DNA of 64,000 nt from Diphasiastrum complanatum (taxonomy: Eukaryota; Streptophyta; Lycopodiopsida; Lycopodiales; Lycopodiaceae), in the NCBI GenBank assembly GCA_029204225.1, contig CM055096.1, positions 62,474,957-62,538,956 of the forward strand. Direction: 5' to 3'. Numbering within the stretch: the first letter of the stretch is position 1; each line of letters opens with the position of its first letter. Under the pieces are notes generated by a model. It was not told where the DNA came from. It ran no database searches and saw only the letters and a program-made list of their open reading frames with translations. The translations under genes and the position numbers were made by a program. Positions 53,391 through 64,000 of this stretch are shown one piece after another.

Positions 53391-53583
53391 GCATAGGCTT
53401 TCAAATTGTCAAAGTAACCTGAAAGACCATTTTTTCCATGACACATATAAATTATCAATTCAGTTACCGAATGAAAATCAAGATGTTGAAATGAATATGG
53501 ATCATCAGGATACAATGTTCCGGGAGACCATAAATCTAAATGATTTATCTTTTCCTCCCTGTATGGATCACATCATAAGTTGA
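53391..53583 (+). CDS. Putative host gene, last exon
   Basis: Continues HRLSNCQSNLKDHFFHD, YKLSIQLPNENQDVEM, NMDHQDTMFRETINLNDLSF, ends CMDHIIS and TGA 53581-53583. Sixty-odd codons without a stop in AT-rich DNA plus a clean intron argue for a real gene end. Acidic and hydrophilic; no domain recognised. Confidence 0.5.
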
Positions 53584-56500
53584 TAGTTTGGATTCTTTTG
53601 AATTTCTTGCTAGTGCAAAGCAATTGAGTTCAAATATATGAAAATATCTTAAAAGGCCCATCCACAACTCCAAGGATATATATTCCAAGAAATATAATCC
53701 CATCTGCAAAATGTAGAGAACTGAAGTACATAAAAGTTTTAAAGCGAAGCTAACAAACAATTGCCGATTAGAACTAAAAGATACCAGGATGACTAGAATT
53801 TTATTTTTTCGTCTGTCCGCAAGTAGTAAAACTTGCTTCGTACTTAGCTGCAATTTGACGATCAGACTCAAGATTTATCATTTTTTCTAACAATAAGTAT
53901 AGATTAATTTTGCTGTACTCAGTCAGTCGGTTGACCATGCACTAACTGTCGTACATGTCATACAGCTACTGGATCTTTCTCTTTCATACGATACAAATGT
54001 GAGTTTAATTTCAGTCAGCAGCAATGACCATTTAGAGGATGATCTTCCATTAAAATCATGACAATATACATAACTAGAGTAGCTGAAAGAGCACTTGGGG
54101 TTACTCTTTCATTGTTCTTATATTGTACTTAAAGTTGGTTTTTGAATTACATATATATTGTACTTGGGTTTCTTAAGTAGAAAAGCTGAGTAAGTACTAA
54201 GAATGCATTTTCAAAACTGAACAGTGAAAACTTTGTACTTTGAACGATGATGTTGAGTTGAGTTGCGGAATGACATCTGATTTCTGATTTATTGCACAGG
54301 TCTGGGAATTAATGGCTCAACGAGTAGCAGAGTGCGTTCTGATCTTCTGCTTCAAAGTTCAGTGCAGAAGAAATTGCATCCTTTAAAAGTAGAGAGTAGA
54401 TTATTACTGATTAGAGTTGATTAAGCACTGTGATAATAGAAGACTCGAGTCAGAAGATAGCAAGTTGACAGCAATGGAGAGCTTAAAAGTCATAGCTAAT
54501 ATTTATTGCATTTTGGAATTTCGAGTGTATGCATTATTTATATTCCAGAATCATTCTTGCGGTGTTACTTTCACGAGGTATCATGGGCTGTGCGCTCTAG
54601 AGATACTATTTTCTCTTGTAAGGATCTATGGGACATTCAAGTAATGAGGGTCGATGAGAATACAAGCGAACCATTCATGAAAGTAATAAATAGACTATGT
54701 GAAAGAGAAAATGATTTGGACTGATTGGAGCTGCAGAACCAAATCACATACCATTCAGGTTTGAAATGGATTCGATTGATCAGCATCGAGAGGTGGAACC
54801 GTGAAACAAGTCATAGGCATTGGGCAACTTATTAACAAAATTGAAGATCCATCTTCGTCTGCGAACTTCAATATTTTAACTTTAAAGCCTCCAGAATTCT
54901 CATGTACTTTGGGTTTCAGAAAAGTAACAGTATTGTGTGATGTTTGCTTGCTCTTTCTGTACGTCCCGAATTTGTGTTCCGTGGTACGGAGCAGGCGTCT
55001 ATGGCAGGAACGTGGTCGGCTAGAATAGCGAAAGCTGAAGATCTTTTAGGGGCTTCAAGATCGATGATACGGTAACTTTTGATGTGTAATCTAATGCTCC
55101 AGAGTTTTGGGCGGTTGTGGGTGTTTCAGATGATAATCGAGATGCCCACAAGCTAAGATATTCGCAGAAACAACTACCGATTAACTGCTAAAAAACGGCT
55201 AAACAATAATCAAGTCTCAGCTAGTACCTACACGTCAAGAAATTTACCCGTGCAGGCTATACCTGCACCTCCATGACTACTGAGCAAACCATTTGAATTT
55301 CAGACCTGTAGGATGCTATGCCGGTGTCTGTTTCGAGACATAAACGAAACGGACTCTGATAGTACAGACACATACTCCGCTCACGTCTCAGTTATCCTCT
55401 CAACTTCCAAGAGCGCCTTATCACTCTTATGACACTGGGAGCTAAATAGATTATATAATCTATTCATGGAATGCTGAGAGTTGTACTAGCCCGTAGTCAT
55501 TAATTTGAAGACTGTGGAAAGGACGTTTAGACGTTAACTCGGAATTTGCCATTACAAAAAATTCGAATCAGCGATCGCCGTTGCTAAACTATTCTGACAA
55601 CAAACGTTCGGAATTCATGAAGCTATCAAATCTACAGATCACCCATCTTCCATCCATCCGTCGCGTTCCATGTTCCATGACTCAGGAAAGACGAACGTAG
55701 CTGCCAAATAAAAGCATGGTAATTGGTTGCCGTATTCAAGAATAAATACCAGCTTGAGTATTGAACTGCACGCAACCAGACCTCACAAAATGTACAATAA
55801 AGAGGAATAGTGCAACGTTGGAAGAAACATTTTTCTCTGCTGTCTTGTTTTTCTCTGTTGACTTGATGGGAAGCTATAGCTGTGTATGAGCTCTTTGCAC
55901 AAACTCCAAAAGAGCTGTCATTTTGCAGTTTCGATACACGCATGCAAAGAATAACACTGAATTGAGAGTGAAGAAAGATTAATCATGGACGACAACGAAA
56001 GCAGTGCTTATTAAGTTACAGTCGATACAATTGCAGTACCAGCTTGATGTTTGGAGTCAAAGTAAACTATCAATGGTCGACAACTCAGAAACTCGTGTAC
56101 GCAACACAGAAGTAAGCAGAATCCATAATAACCATATGATAAGCTACAGAACTAGTACACAGACGCAAGTAGCTGATTATAGAATGAAAATCTAGATTGA
56201 GTTGCAAGTTGCAACAAAAAATAAATGTTGATAGAATGTTTGATGGTGGAGTACAATTTCACAATCACCATAGTCCATGAAGCTGCATGATCGAGGGCAG
56301 CGATAAGGTATGCCGTATAGCCTTTACCCATCCTCCAATACCGCAAACTTCAAAGTACTTATCGTAGAACGCCGTAGATCAGAAGTTGGAGACGTAGCTG
56401 CAAAAGCCACAGATCAGAAGTCAGAGACGTAGCTGTAGTGAGTCCTGAAAGCTCAAATCCTGAAGAATTATAGTCCAGCAGTCGAGAGACAAAGACAATT

Positions 56501-56924
56501 GAGAGCTACAGGGGAGATTAAAGTCGAAAGGCAGACCCAGTTTCCGCCGCCGTTGCAGAAATACGGAGTGAGTAGGTAACAGTTGTAACTCTCTTTGGTT
56601 TAGTGTTTAGTCTACTTTGTAAAAGCTGGTACAAATTCCCAACCCAATCCAATGTCCCTCCATAAATACAAGTTACAAGGGCCGTTCTGGGTTCAGTCTC
56701 TCAGATACTTTCGATCATATCTGTCTATTACTCTCGAGTTCATCACCTGAAACAGCACTGGGAGTCGGAGGGACAAAAAGTCACGAAATGCTTGCATTTC
56801 AAACATCATAACACAAAAGTGACAAAACTTTCTAGGCTGAGGCTTAGTCCTGCAATTAAAGGGTTTGTTGATCAAGACATTCCTTTCCTCTATTTGAGGT
56901 CAAAATTTACTCAAAAGTTCATGT
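53584..56924. other. 3.3 kb with no supported gene
   Basis: No transposon domain and no ORF of coding character. Short ORFs (54417, 54801, 55632 minus) lack coding bias. It may hold the 3' UTR of the gene ending at 53583 (54290-54320 has a TGCACAG acceptor-like string) and intergenic DNA. 56600-56760 (CCATAAATACAAG with a preceding CCAATCC) looks like a promoter or LTR fragment. Confidence 0.4.
56364..56437 (+). repeat. Tandem duplication of ~35 bp
   Basis: GTAGATCAGAAGTTGGAGAC then GTAGCTGCAAAAGCC, followed by CAGATCAGAAGTCAGAGAC and GTAGCTGTAGTGAG. Confidence 0.8.
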
Positions 56925-57204
56925 AATGGATTTTTGGTGATTATTCTGCTTATTTCTGAACATATTAAAAAGCAGAATAGTCACCTGTTTTTAAAAAAAA
57001 ATTAATGCAGATTTTGCTTGTGTCTGCCACGTGGCAGCATCGGATGGGTCTCAAATTTTTTCATTGCTGATTTTGCTTGCGCCTGCCATGTGGCAACAAA
57101 GGATTGGTGTAAAAGGGTTCAAAAATTCATTATGTAATGGAATGGGACGCCCGGTTTGGATTTCCAAAAATTTTTAGGCTCGGCCCCTCCGGGCCAAGAG
57201 TTCA
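56925..57204. repeat. Hairpin and direct repeats flanking copia M
   Basis: GTGATTATTCTGCTT (56938-56952) pairs with AAGCAGAATAGTCAC (56970-56984), 14 of 15 bases. GCAGATTTTGCTTGTGTCTGCCACGTGGC (about 57007) recurs as GCTGATTTTGCTTGCGCCTGCCATGTGGC (57066). Truncated transposon end likely. Sequence becomes copia at 57205. Confidence 0.6.
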
Positions 57205-58400
57205 TTCGAACGACTCCCATTACCATCAACAAGCCTCGACCTATGACTGTTCCAACAACAATCGAAGATACCCATGTCTCATAACAAGGAGAATCATCAT
57301 CTCAGCAACCGACTCTTGTTCAAAGGTCTGCTTGAAATCGACAAGAGCGTGATCATTATATCCCTCAAGCATTCATTTGTTATGATGAACCTGCCTCAGT
57401 TACCGAAGCACTGTCGAGTTCAAACACAGACAATTGGCGTACAACCATGAACACTAAGTATAATTCATCGATGAAGAACAAGACCTGATGTCTTATCAAG
57501 CCTCATCATGATGCAAAAATTATTGACACTAAGTAGATTTTTAAGTTGAAGCTTAATCCAGATGGTTTGATAGCCAAATGGAAAGCTCGACTAGTCGTCA
57601 AAGGACATGAACAAACTTATGGGATTGACTACACTGAGACATTCAGTCCAGTAGTGATTCAATCAATTCGATCATTAGTTGTTATTGTAGCTGTCGAAGA
57701 TCTGGAAGCTCACCAGATGGAAGTTCATACAACATTTCTAAACGGATACATACAAGAAGACATCTATATTTCTCAACCTGAAGGTTACGTCCTTCAGGGC
57801 CAAGAACACAAGGTATGAAAACTACAGAAAGCTCTTTATGGGGTGAGGCAAGCTCCAAGGGCCTGGTTTGATAGAATCAATCGATTCTTGTTGCAGCATG
57901 ACTTTACTTCAAATTCTACCAACTCTAATGTTTATCTCAAACACAGAGGCCCAAGCTATGTTAAAATAGCTCTATATGTTGATGACTCTTTGATCATCAG
58001 CAATTTGAATAAGTTATTACAAGAGACAAAGTCTCTATTGTTGAAGAAATTCAAAATGCTAGTGCATTACCTTCTTGGGATCGAGATAACTAGAGACAGA
58101 GCAAACAGAAGGATTGCGATAAGCCAAGAAAGGTATCTAACCAGTGTACTCTACAAGTATGGCATGGAAAATTGCAAGTCGACTGACTAGCCTATGGATT
58201 CAGGATTCAAACTGTCGAAGGAAATGTGTCCGGCAACTGAAGCAGAGAAGAAGGAGATGTGCAAATACCCCTATCAGTCCATAGCTAGATCATTAATGTA
58301 TGCCATGGTGTGCACACAGATCTTGCCTATACAGTCAGCACACTGTCACAATATATGTCGAATCTCGGCCTACATCACTAGAAAGCTCTATTGAGAGCAT
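57205..58400 (+). pseudogene. Copia M: integrase C-terminus and RT
   Basis: Starts in the linker (TIEDTHVS, QPTLVQRSA region) with stops. [57 protein letters not shown]. After a stop near 57817 and a shift: RQAPRAWFDRINRFLLQHDF, then IALYVDDSLIISN (YVDD 57976-57987) and LLGIEITRDRANRRIAISQE. Then KYPYQSIARSLMYAMVCT to 58394. Confidence 0.92.
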
Positions 58401-58599
58401 TGAGATACATTCAAGCCACGAAGCACTCTGCGGGCCTTGGCATTTTGCGAGTTTCTTTCTTGGCGTCATTCAACAAAAAGATAGCACATGGTGTGCCACC
58501 ATTTTTATGCTACTATTTCAATGTTTATTATTAAGAATGTGATTTGGTACATAGTTCAAGACTCTTAATGTTTATTTTGACTTTGGTTGGGCTGGAGAT

Positions 58600-58868
58600 G
58601 TGGACACACAAAAATCCACCTCTAGCTATCTATGCTTTTTGGTAGGAGGATCAATTTCATGAAATAGTCGAAAGCAGAAATGCATTTCTTTGTCTTCCAA
58701 AGATTTCGAATATATCCCAGTTACCTATGTAGTAAAGGAGATTATCTGACTCAAAAGATTGCTTCAAGATATGATGTTCTCTCAAATCGGACCAACTATA
58801 CTCTGTTGTGACAATCAGAGCTACATTGCTCTATCTTTGAACCCACAAAATCACTCTAGAACTAAATG
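58600..58868 (+). pseudogene. Copia M: RNase H first part
   Basis: Degraded frames with CCDNQSYIALSLNPQNHSRT; upstream stops in the SLSSKDFEYIPVTYVVKE region. Interrupted at 58868 just where HIEV should follow. Confidence 0.85.
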
Positions 58869-59575
58869 TCAAGATTTGAGACAATGTGCGTCGCGACGAA
58901 GTGAGTGGAATCCTCAGTGCATGCAACTACATATATTGTATTCAGATCAAATTTGAACGAATCAAATTCTGTCTTACTTAATCACAACTTTGAAGTCATT
59001 GAATCGAAAGACTACATTCCACAACCATGCACAAATTCACTGAGTTGTAGATTTAGATTTTATGTGCGGAAGCGTAAAGCGTCTAGGAATGGTGATTAGA
59101 ACAACAAATTCGACTTATGCTATCAGTCACACGAATAGTTTAATCTACGAATAATTTACCTGCAAGCATGAATCTATCTGACCATGAATAAAATAAGCAT
59201 TCGTTCACTGCATACATGACTCAGATTATGGAACACATATAATATAGTCGAGATAGTCAAAGTAGTCAAATAGTCAATGTGGCCGAATAGAAAATGTTCG
59301 AGGTGGCAGATAGTCGACTTGGAAGAATAGCTGAGTTGTCAAAAGTCAAAGTGGTCAAAATGTTCAACGTGGCGAATGCCATATAGTTTTGAGGTGGCCG
59401 AACAGTTTTGAGTCATCGACTCTATCATGAATTTTTTTGTATTTCTGCAGACTATCAAAAAACAAGTGTAATTCTGCAGAGAACACGACTGTACAAATAT
59501 GTACAACAGCTAGAAAATGAATCTAGATTAGAAGAAAGATAGGGATGGAGAGGATAGCAACCCAAAACCAAACAC
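58868..59575. repeat. 0.7 kb insert in M RNase H, solo-LTR-like
   Basis: Begins TGTCAAGATTTGAGACAATG. Contains a degenerate array of TAGTC(A/G)A and GTGGCCGAA units (about 59250-59420) and TTTCTGCAGACTATC as at 22662. Flanks CTAAA and CCAAA could be a 5 bp duplication with one mismatch. Present at the same site in element G. Confidence 0.6.
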
Positions 59576-59760
59576 ATTGAAGTTCAATTTCATGTTCTTA
59601 GAGTCAAAGTTTTGAATAAGGTTGTTGAATTAAGTTGTTGTCATACTGATAATATGTTGGTTGATATTTTAGCTAAACCTCTATTGAGGGAAAATCATGT
59701 TGTCATATGAAATCTCATTGAACTTCATTTAGTATCCTAAGAGTCAAGATTAAGGGGGAA
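59576..59760 (+). pseudogene. Copia M: RNase H end and polypurine tract
   Basis: KHIEVQFHVLRVKVLNKVVE, TDNMLVDILAKPLLREN, then stops. AAGGGGGAA at 59752-59760 is the polypurine tract adjoining the LTR TG. Confidence 0.9.
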
Positions 59761-60510
59761 TGTTGGAGTTAATCTTCACTCCTACTCACCTGAATTCATC
59801 TCCTATACTATGTAAATATTCTCTCTCTACAACAGCATGCAGCCTTACTCGCACAAGTTGAATAGTCTATAAATACATCGACCTTGAAATAGAGTAGGAT
59901 CGCGACTTCGACTTACCCGATGTTGACTTCATCGACATCAACTCAAGCACAAAAGGTCAACTACTCATCCGACTCCCTTGAAGTCCGTTGACTGTCACCA
60001 CTCAATAGGAAGCTTTCGCTCTTCTCTATCCAATACAGACTACGTCACCGTTCACTATGCAGTAAATGCATCACTTCATGATTGTTAAGTATACAATTTA
60101 CTCTAACCATATAGTTGTAGTCTTCACGACCTCCGCAACTGATGTATTTATATACACAATAACAAAAATAGAAGATGATGTTGAAAATATCCACCATTGG
60201 TGAATCAGAGTCAATTATCAATTAGCGGAAGCATGAGTCAAGTTCCTCCGTGAATTCCATTGTATCAGACTTTTTGATTCCATAGAGTAAGAGATCATTA
60301 GAGAGAGAGAAAATAATTCAAAAAGTAGAGATACCATTCAATTTGTAATCTGGTTAGTAGGATCACAATACATAGTGCATTACTACTGTGAACCATTCTC
60401 GGGGATAGGGTCGTGGTCTCTGATCGTTGTTATTACAACATCTAATACACATAATCTCTATTTTCTTTTCGTGTGTTTGTACTGATGAATGCTTTCTAAT
60501 AATTTCTTTC
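59761..60510 (+). repeat. Copia M 3' LTR (right end approximate)
   Basis: Starts TGTTGGAGTTAATC after the polypurine tract. 60100-60510 matches the complement of the G/F LTR at 24500-24061. Contains TCTATAAATACATCG, a TATA-like box near 59870. Confidence 0.7.
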
Positions 60511-60599
60511 TCTATCGCTGATACTCGTTCCTACGACTCATTTAGAAATATCTAACTCAAAGAAAGCATGGTTGTCATAGATGCCTAATTGTATCTCTC

Positions 60600-61340
60600 C
60601 CTTCATGATTACAGACAACCATGTTAGCTCGGTTGATTCAAACGACACTCTATGTTCTACATGAGATGTTTTTGGACGAGTTTGCAGTTCCACCTATACA
60701 AATCAAGGGAACTCTTCAGCTCATTACCTATATTCATAGGGTACAGACATTTCTAGAGACAGACAGATGACACATACAGATTACACTATTATCTTCACAT
60801 TGTCTTCATGATCAAGGCTATAGATTATCATGGTTCTCTCAAGCATCTCACCTCCTACTTAAGTCATTTGGTATCTCCATTACAGAGCTTCCTTCATACA
60901 CTCATCAATATATCAGACAATTTCTCTATCGAGTATATATCTAGAGTGGACTTGGAGTCTCCAGTTAGGGGTTAAGCCAACTTTCTATCAGACCCATTTT
61001 CTGAAGCTAGATGTAGTAGGGATCCCATTCCTACCACGCTACTTGGAATTAGGACTATCACATTGTCTCACATTCACACTAGGACAACTCGGAGTGTCTT
61101 CTCACCAACTAGCTATTGAGATTGGGAGGTTCCATGGTATTCCTACAGAGGAGTAGATTTGTCAGCTATGCTCTCTAGGTGAGGCGGAGTCCAAGGAGCA
61201 TTTTATCTTTAGATGCCCTATATACTATGAGATCAGAGAGAGATATCACTATTTGTTTTGAGACATGCCTGCCACTTTACACTCTCTTATAGACTATGAG
61301 TACCCACGGTGTGTCGCTCTCATGATAAGAGAGATGCTCA
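60600..61340 (+). pseudogene. LINE 3' end with zinc-binding motif
   Basis: First frame: LARLIQTTLYVLHEMFLDEF, then GTLQLITYIHRVQTFLETDR, LHDQGYRLSWFSQASHLLLK. After shifts: GVSSHQLAIEIGRFHGIPTE and ICQLCSLGEAESKEHFIFRC (C-x2-C...H-x4-C, about 61155-61219), like the zinc-binding region at the end of plant non-LTR pol proteins. RT core absent. Confidence 0.6.
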
Positions 61341-61904
61341 TATTGTGACGATATCTATACAGGACATCCCAGCATTTTACGTTCAACCATTGATTACTTC
61401 TTTCTTTAGTAGGCGGAGATCATGTGACCTAATGCTTGAGGATGATGATGACTATGATGATGATGAGGATGATAGCCACTTACATGCTCACAAGGATCAG
61501 AGACAGTGTACTTGCCACCATCACTTTATTGCCATGATCATAGACCTCCTATATAGAGACGCACTACACATGCTCATGCTTATAGACGACGCCAGCGGGT
61601 TCCAACGCTTGCTCATATTGCAGCTCACATTACATCTTTCTACAACATCAGCACATGCATGACATCATGACATGGATACATATTATTATTATGCACACTC
61701 TCATTTTCACATTTATCTTAGTTTGTACTAGATGTTTTTTTATTACAGCTTCAGAGACGTTTTATGCACTCACGAAAATGAATCCATTCCATTACTCGAG
61801 GAAACTAAACAAAAATACAAGCCACAACCCTCAGGAATTGCAATCACATTCGATCTTCTACAGTTTTAAATCACATTACCTTTCCATACTGTTTTGAAGT
61901 TATC
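61341..61904. other. No supported gene; GAT-rich tract
   Basis: 61438-61475 is a (GAT/GAC)n run that makes an acidic stretch in a 117-codon ORF. I regard it as low complexity, possibly LINE 3' UTR. Nothing else recognised. Confidence 0.45.
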
Positions 61905-62185
61905 TGAGATCTTAAGATTATAACCAGAGAACTACATCAACCAGATGAGGATACCGAAATAACTCATCAATCAGAGATTCCAAGGCCGACCCAACAGGTT
62001 GATGCTATCTTGTTTCAAACAAGGAAGGCAAGAGGCTGCATCACCTTACCTATCAGCCATAAAGATCAAGCTACTATATCGATTATCATCGATAGCGGGT
62101 CAGAAGTGAATATCATATCGTTATCACTTGCTAAGTGATGGGGTGTTGCGGGCCTATTGTTCCACAGTGTGAAAGTACTGTACTT
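61905..62185 (+). pseudogene. Gypsy-type protease scrap
   Basis: Frame with QVDAILFQTRKARGCITLPI, then SIIIDSGSEVNIISLSLAK, a stop, WGVAGLLFHS. IDSGSEVNII is the gypsy aspartyl-protease site, DSG intact, distinct from P (DGGSGVN). Confidence 0.8.
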
Positions 62186-62866
62186 TAGGACCATAAATGG
62201 ATCTACAAAAGATCCACAAGAGTGATTGAATGCTTGCTTAACAATCTATCAAAAAACTAGACATAAGAAAGTTGATTTAGATTGGCAAATTGACAAACAA
62301 CAAGAATTAACAATCAAAAGCATTGATCAACATTGAAATCCAAGCCCACACATGTGTACTACAGGCTGTAGTACGGCCTTCAACCTGAGAAACAAGTAGA
62401 AATTGATTTAATTTCATTTGGATCACAAAAACTCAATGTACATAGTGAACTAGCTTGAGATTGCCAATGAGCTCCAAAACTTTTCTATCTTCTCACTATG
62501 GGAGCTTGGAATACATAGCAAATTCGACTTCCTTATTGAAGTTAGGTGGATTTCCAGCATGTGATAAGGAAGTTAACTCACCCTTCTTGCCCTAAAGTGA
62601 AACCCTAGCCTAGATCCTAGAGTTATGCTTGGTAGGTAGCTAGTTGGTCAAATTTTCACCTTAAACTTAGGTGTAGGTCCTATAAAGTAGGGATGACCAC
62701 CAAATAGACATGACCAACTCTCTTGACTTGACCTAACCTACATTAGGAGTGGGTTTCCACGTGGCATCTTGGCCTTACATGTGTGGAACCCAATTATACA
62801 CAATATTTACAATGTTCTACATGGTCTTTGATCAAGCTAGATTTGCCAATTTTTGGCAATTCTTCA
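62170..62866 (-). repeat. Copia N 3' LTR (minus)
   Basis: On the minus strand TTTGAGGAGCG (purine tract) is followed by TGAAGAATTGCC at 62866. The other end is placed at about 62170 by the TG...CA rule (plus TGTGAAAGTACTG). A diverged relative is 13635-14262. Confidence 0.6.
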
Positions 62867-62924
62867 CGCTCCTCAAATTTAGCTTGATCTATTTACAACT
62901 CTCTTGATATATGAATGAGAGATT

Positions 62925-63134
62925 TTAGAAGTCTCTAAAAAATCCAGCTACAAACAAGGAACTTTTGAGACTCCAATAGAGAATGATGTCCATGAAGGAT
63001 CTTTCACCACCTCTTAGAGGATCCCTTACAAGATGTTCCATAAATGTGTCTATATACATGTAGCACACTTCAAAACTAAACATCATGCCAAGCCATGGAT
63101 TCCAAGGCATTTTGTGCACTTGAAGATACATCAA
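62925..63134 (-). pseudogene. Copia N: RT scrap
   Basis: DPLRGGERSFMDIILYWSLK corresponds to the region ERSFxDITLYRSLIGSL after the RT catalytic box. It begins immediately after the integrase linker frame, so YVDD and most of RT are gone, and RNase H is missing before the LTR. Confidence 0.85.
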
Positions 63135-63780
63135 TTAGAATATCAAGTGCATAAATAATGTTTCCAAAGACAACCTGCCTTGCTTGATCCATATGGTTGA
63201 GCCTTGATGGCTCCATCTTGATACTCAAGGTTCTTCCTGGAGTCCTTGGGTCTTGAGCTTGCTCCTCCACTTGACTTGATTCCAAAACATCAATGAATTG
63301 AATAAGGTGTTGATCCAAAGGTGCTTCTTCAAGTTTACAAATCTTCCACTTTTGAAAGATCACATTTTCACCATTGACAACTTTTTTGATGGAAAACAAG
63401 TAGCTTGAAGAGCAAAACACTACCATTATTCCTATCATTGAAATAGGATAATCTTTGGTCCTTACATTGGAATGATCATGCTCAAAGCATGTGGAACCGA
63501 AGATTTCCAATACAAATGATGTTCCATCTTTTATGACACTATTCAAACTATTACAAAAATAGTTATCCAATGAAATTGCTTTATCAACAACAAATGGAGA
63601 TTTGAAAGCATCTAATTTCATTGTCTTGTCATAAAGAGTACTAAACACCATAGATCTTAAAGATAAGCAACAAGTCACTCCATGTCTACTAATACTATCG
63701 AACAAGTACTCAAAGATAGTAGACTCTCCAATGCTCACCACCCTTGCAAGATGCACACTTGAATGGACAATTTGCATTCA
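63076..63780 (-). pseudogene. Copia N: integrase remnant
   Basis: QIVHSSVHLARVVSIGES, then FDSISRHGVTCCLSL in place of the FIDDxSRxxW block, then ISLDNYFCNSLNSVIKDGTS, then FGSTCFEHDHSNVRTKDYPI, VVNGENVIFQKWK and the TPGRTLSIKMEPSRLNHMDQ linker. 233 codons without a stop, yet the catalytic Asp/Asp/Glu blocks are all missing or changed. Confidence 0.88.
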
Positions 63781-64000
63781 ATTTGATGACTCAGACATTG
63801 TCATTGAGGACTCCCTTGAAACTCTCAATCTTTGAGGCTGATCCTCAAGATCTTCCTCCTTTTGATGCTCCTCCTCAATGCAAGCAAGATCACACTTTGC
63901 CAAGATCTCCTCTTGAGTGATCTCCTCCTTTGCCAAGCTCATTCTTTCAAAAGCAACACTAGCTTCCAACTTAAACAATCTTCCATGTTTAAATCCCTTT
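63778..64000 (-). pseudogene. Copia N: protease end and linker
   Basis: Begins at the window edge GRLFKLEASVAFERM, the end of the copia protease/pre-integrase region, then an acidic EEITQEEILAKCDLACIEEE stretch. The CxxC pre-integrase motif is not seen. Confidence 0.75.

Larger units (their letters stand above)
57205..60510 (+). mobile_element. Ty1/copia element M, 3' half with LTR
   Basis: Integrase C-terminus, RT, RNase H, polypurine tract and LTR. Gag to integrase core absent. Same family as minus-strand element G: 57205-58868 parallels the complement of 26730-25018. RNase H is split by a ~0.7 kb insert shared with G. Confidence 0.88.
62170..64000 (-). mobile_element. Ty1/copia element N, runs off the window
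   Basis: Minus strand: protease end (64000), GAG-pre-integrase remnant, integrase remnant, RT scrap, LTR. RT core and RNase H are deleted, like element A. The 5' part lies outside the window. Confidence 0.85.

Noticed and set aside
55632-55943. 103-codon minus ORF
   Set aside because: No domain, Cys/Trp-rich mixed composition, no support from introns or repeats.
61309-61662. 117-codon ORF with an Asp-rich run
   Set aside because: The acidic stretch comes from a GAT/GAC microsatellite and the flanks lack coding character.
1-64000. CRISPR arrays, rRNA, tRNA genes, bacterial-type operons
   Set aside because: No regular short repeats with spacers, no rRNA signatures and no cloverleaf I could support; the primer-binding sites only mimic tRNA 3' ends.

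Overview
This window looks like heterochromatic, AT-rich nuclear DNA from a plant. It is almost entirely LTR-retrotransposon debris. I recognise about a dozen Ty1/copia elements or fragments, one large Ty3/gypsy element with a TGGCGCCGTTGCC primer-binding site, and fragments of non-LTR (LINE-type) elements. The tRNA-iMet-type primer-binding sites (TGGTATCAGAGC), short GT-AG introns and copia/gypsy lineages all fit a land plant. The LINE reverse transcriptase with a GTxQxDPLGGPLF motif recalls copies I associate with seed-free plants, but that placement is weak. There is no bacterial operon structure, CRISPR array, rRNA or clear tRNA.

Layout. 1-2955: an unexplained gene-like segment with a ~690 bp inverted repeat. 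3330-6516: copia A (minus), three internal deletions. 6517-11878: copia B (plus), two 731 bp LTRs, integrase missing, and a second primer-binding site after the 3' LTR. 11879-14345: copia C LTR, leader and a protease scrap, split by a solo-LTR-like piece. 14580-15880: copia J (minus). 15887-19941: copia D (plus), with the best gag-protease ORF of the window, cut inside RT. 19942-22220: copia E (minus). 22905-28330: copia F and G (minus), arranged internal-LTR-internal. 28333-30745: copia L (minus). 30925-39830: copia H (plus), split by full-length copia I (31367-37495) with a TTTGT target-site duplication. I itself carries a MITE-like insert. 39838-40500: copia O fragment and a second MITE copy.

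40557-42520 (minus) is the most unusual locus. It is a broken, intron-containing coding region that begins with a histone H3/CENH3-like sequence (MARTKATAR, STELL, AAEDFL, KRVTIMPKDF) and continues through a basic/acidic tail into a ULP1/SENP-like (C48) cysteine-peptidase domain.

42600-53110: gypsy P (plus) from LTR to integrase, flanked by three copies of an unknown gene fragment and CACGTG-rich inverted repeats, followed by a LINE RT fragment and copia/gypsy scraps. 53159-53583: the likely last two exons of a host gene. 53584-57200: mostly non-repetitive DNA with no gene I can support. 57205-60510: copia M (plus), an inverted relative of G. 60600-61340: LINE 3' end. 61905-62185: gypsy protease scrap. 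62170-64000: copia N (minus), running off the window.

The genes do not form a working pathway. Almost every retroelement ORF has stops, frameshifts or deletions. The biology is genome turnover: nested insertion, LTR-internal recombination, repeated loss of RT or integrase, and inverted copies that could feed small-RNA silencing.
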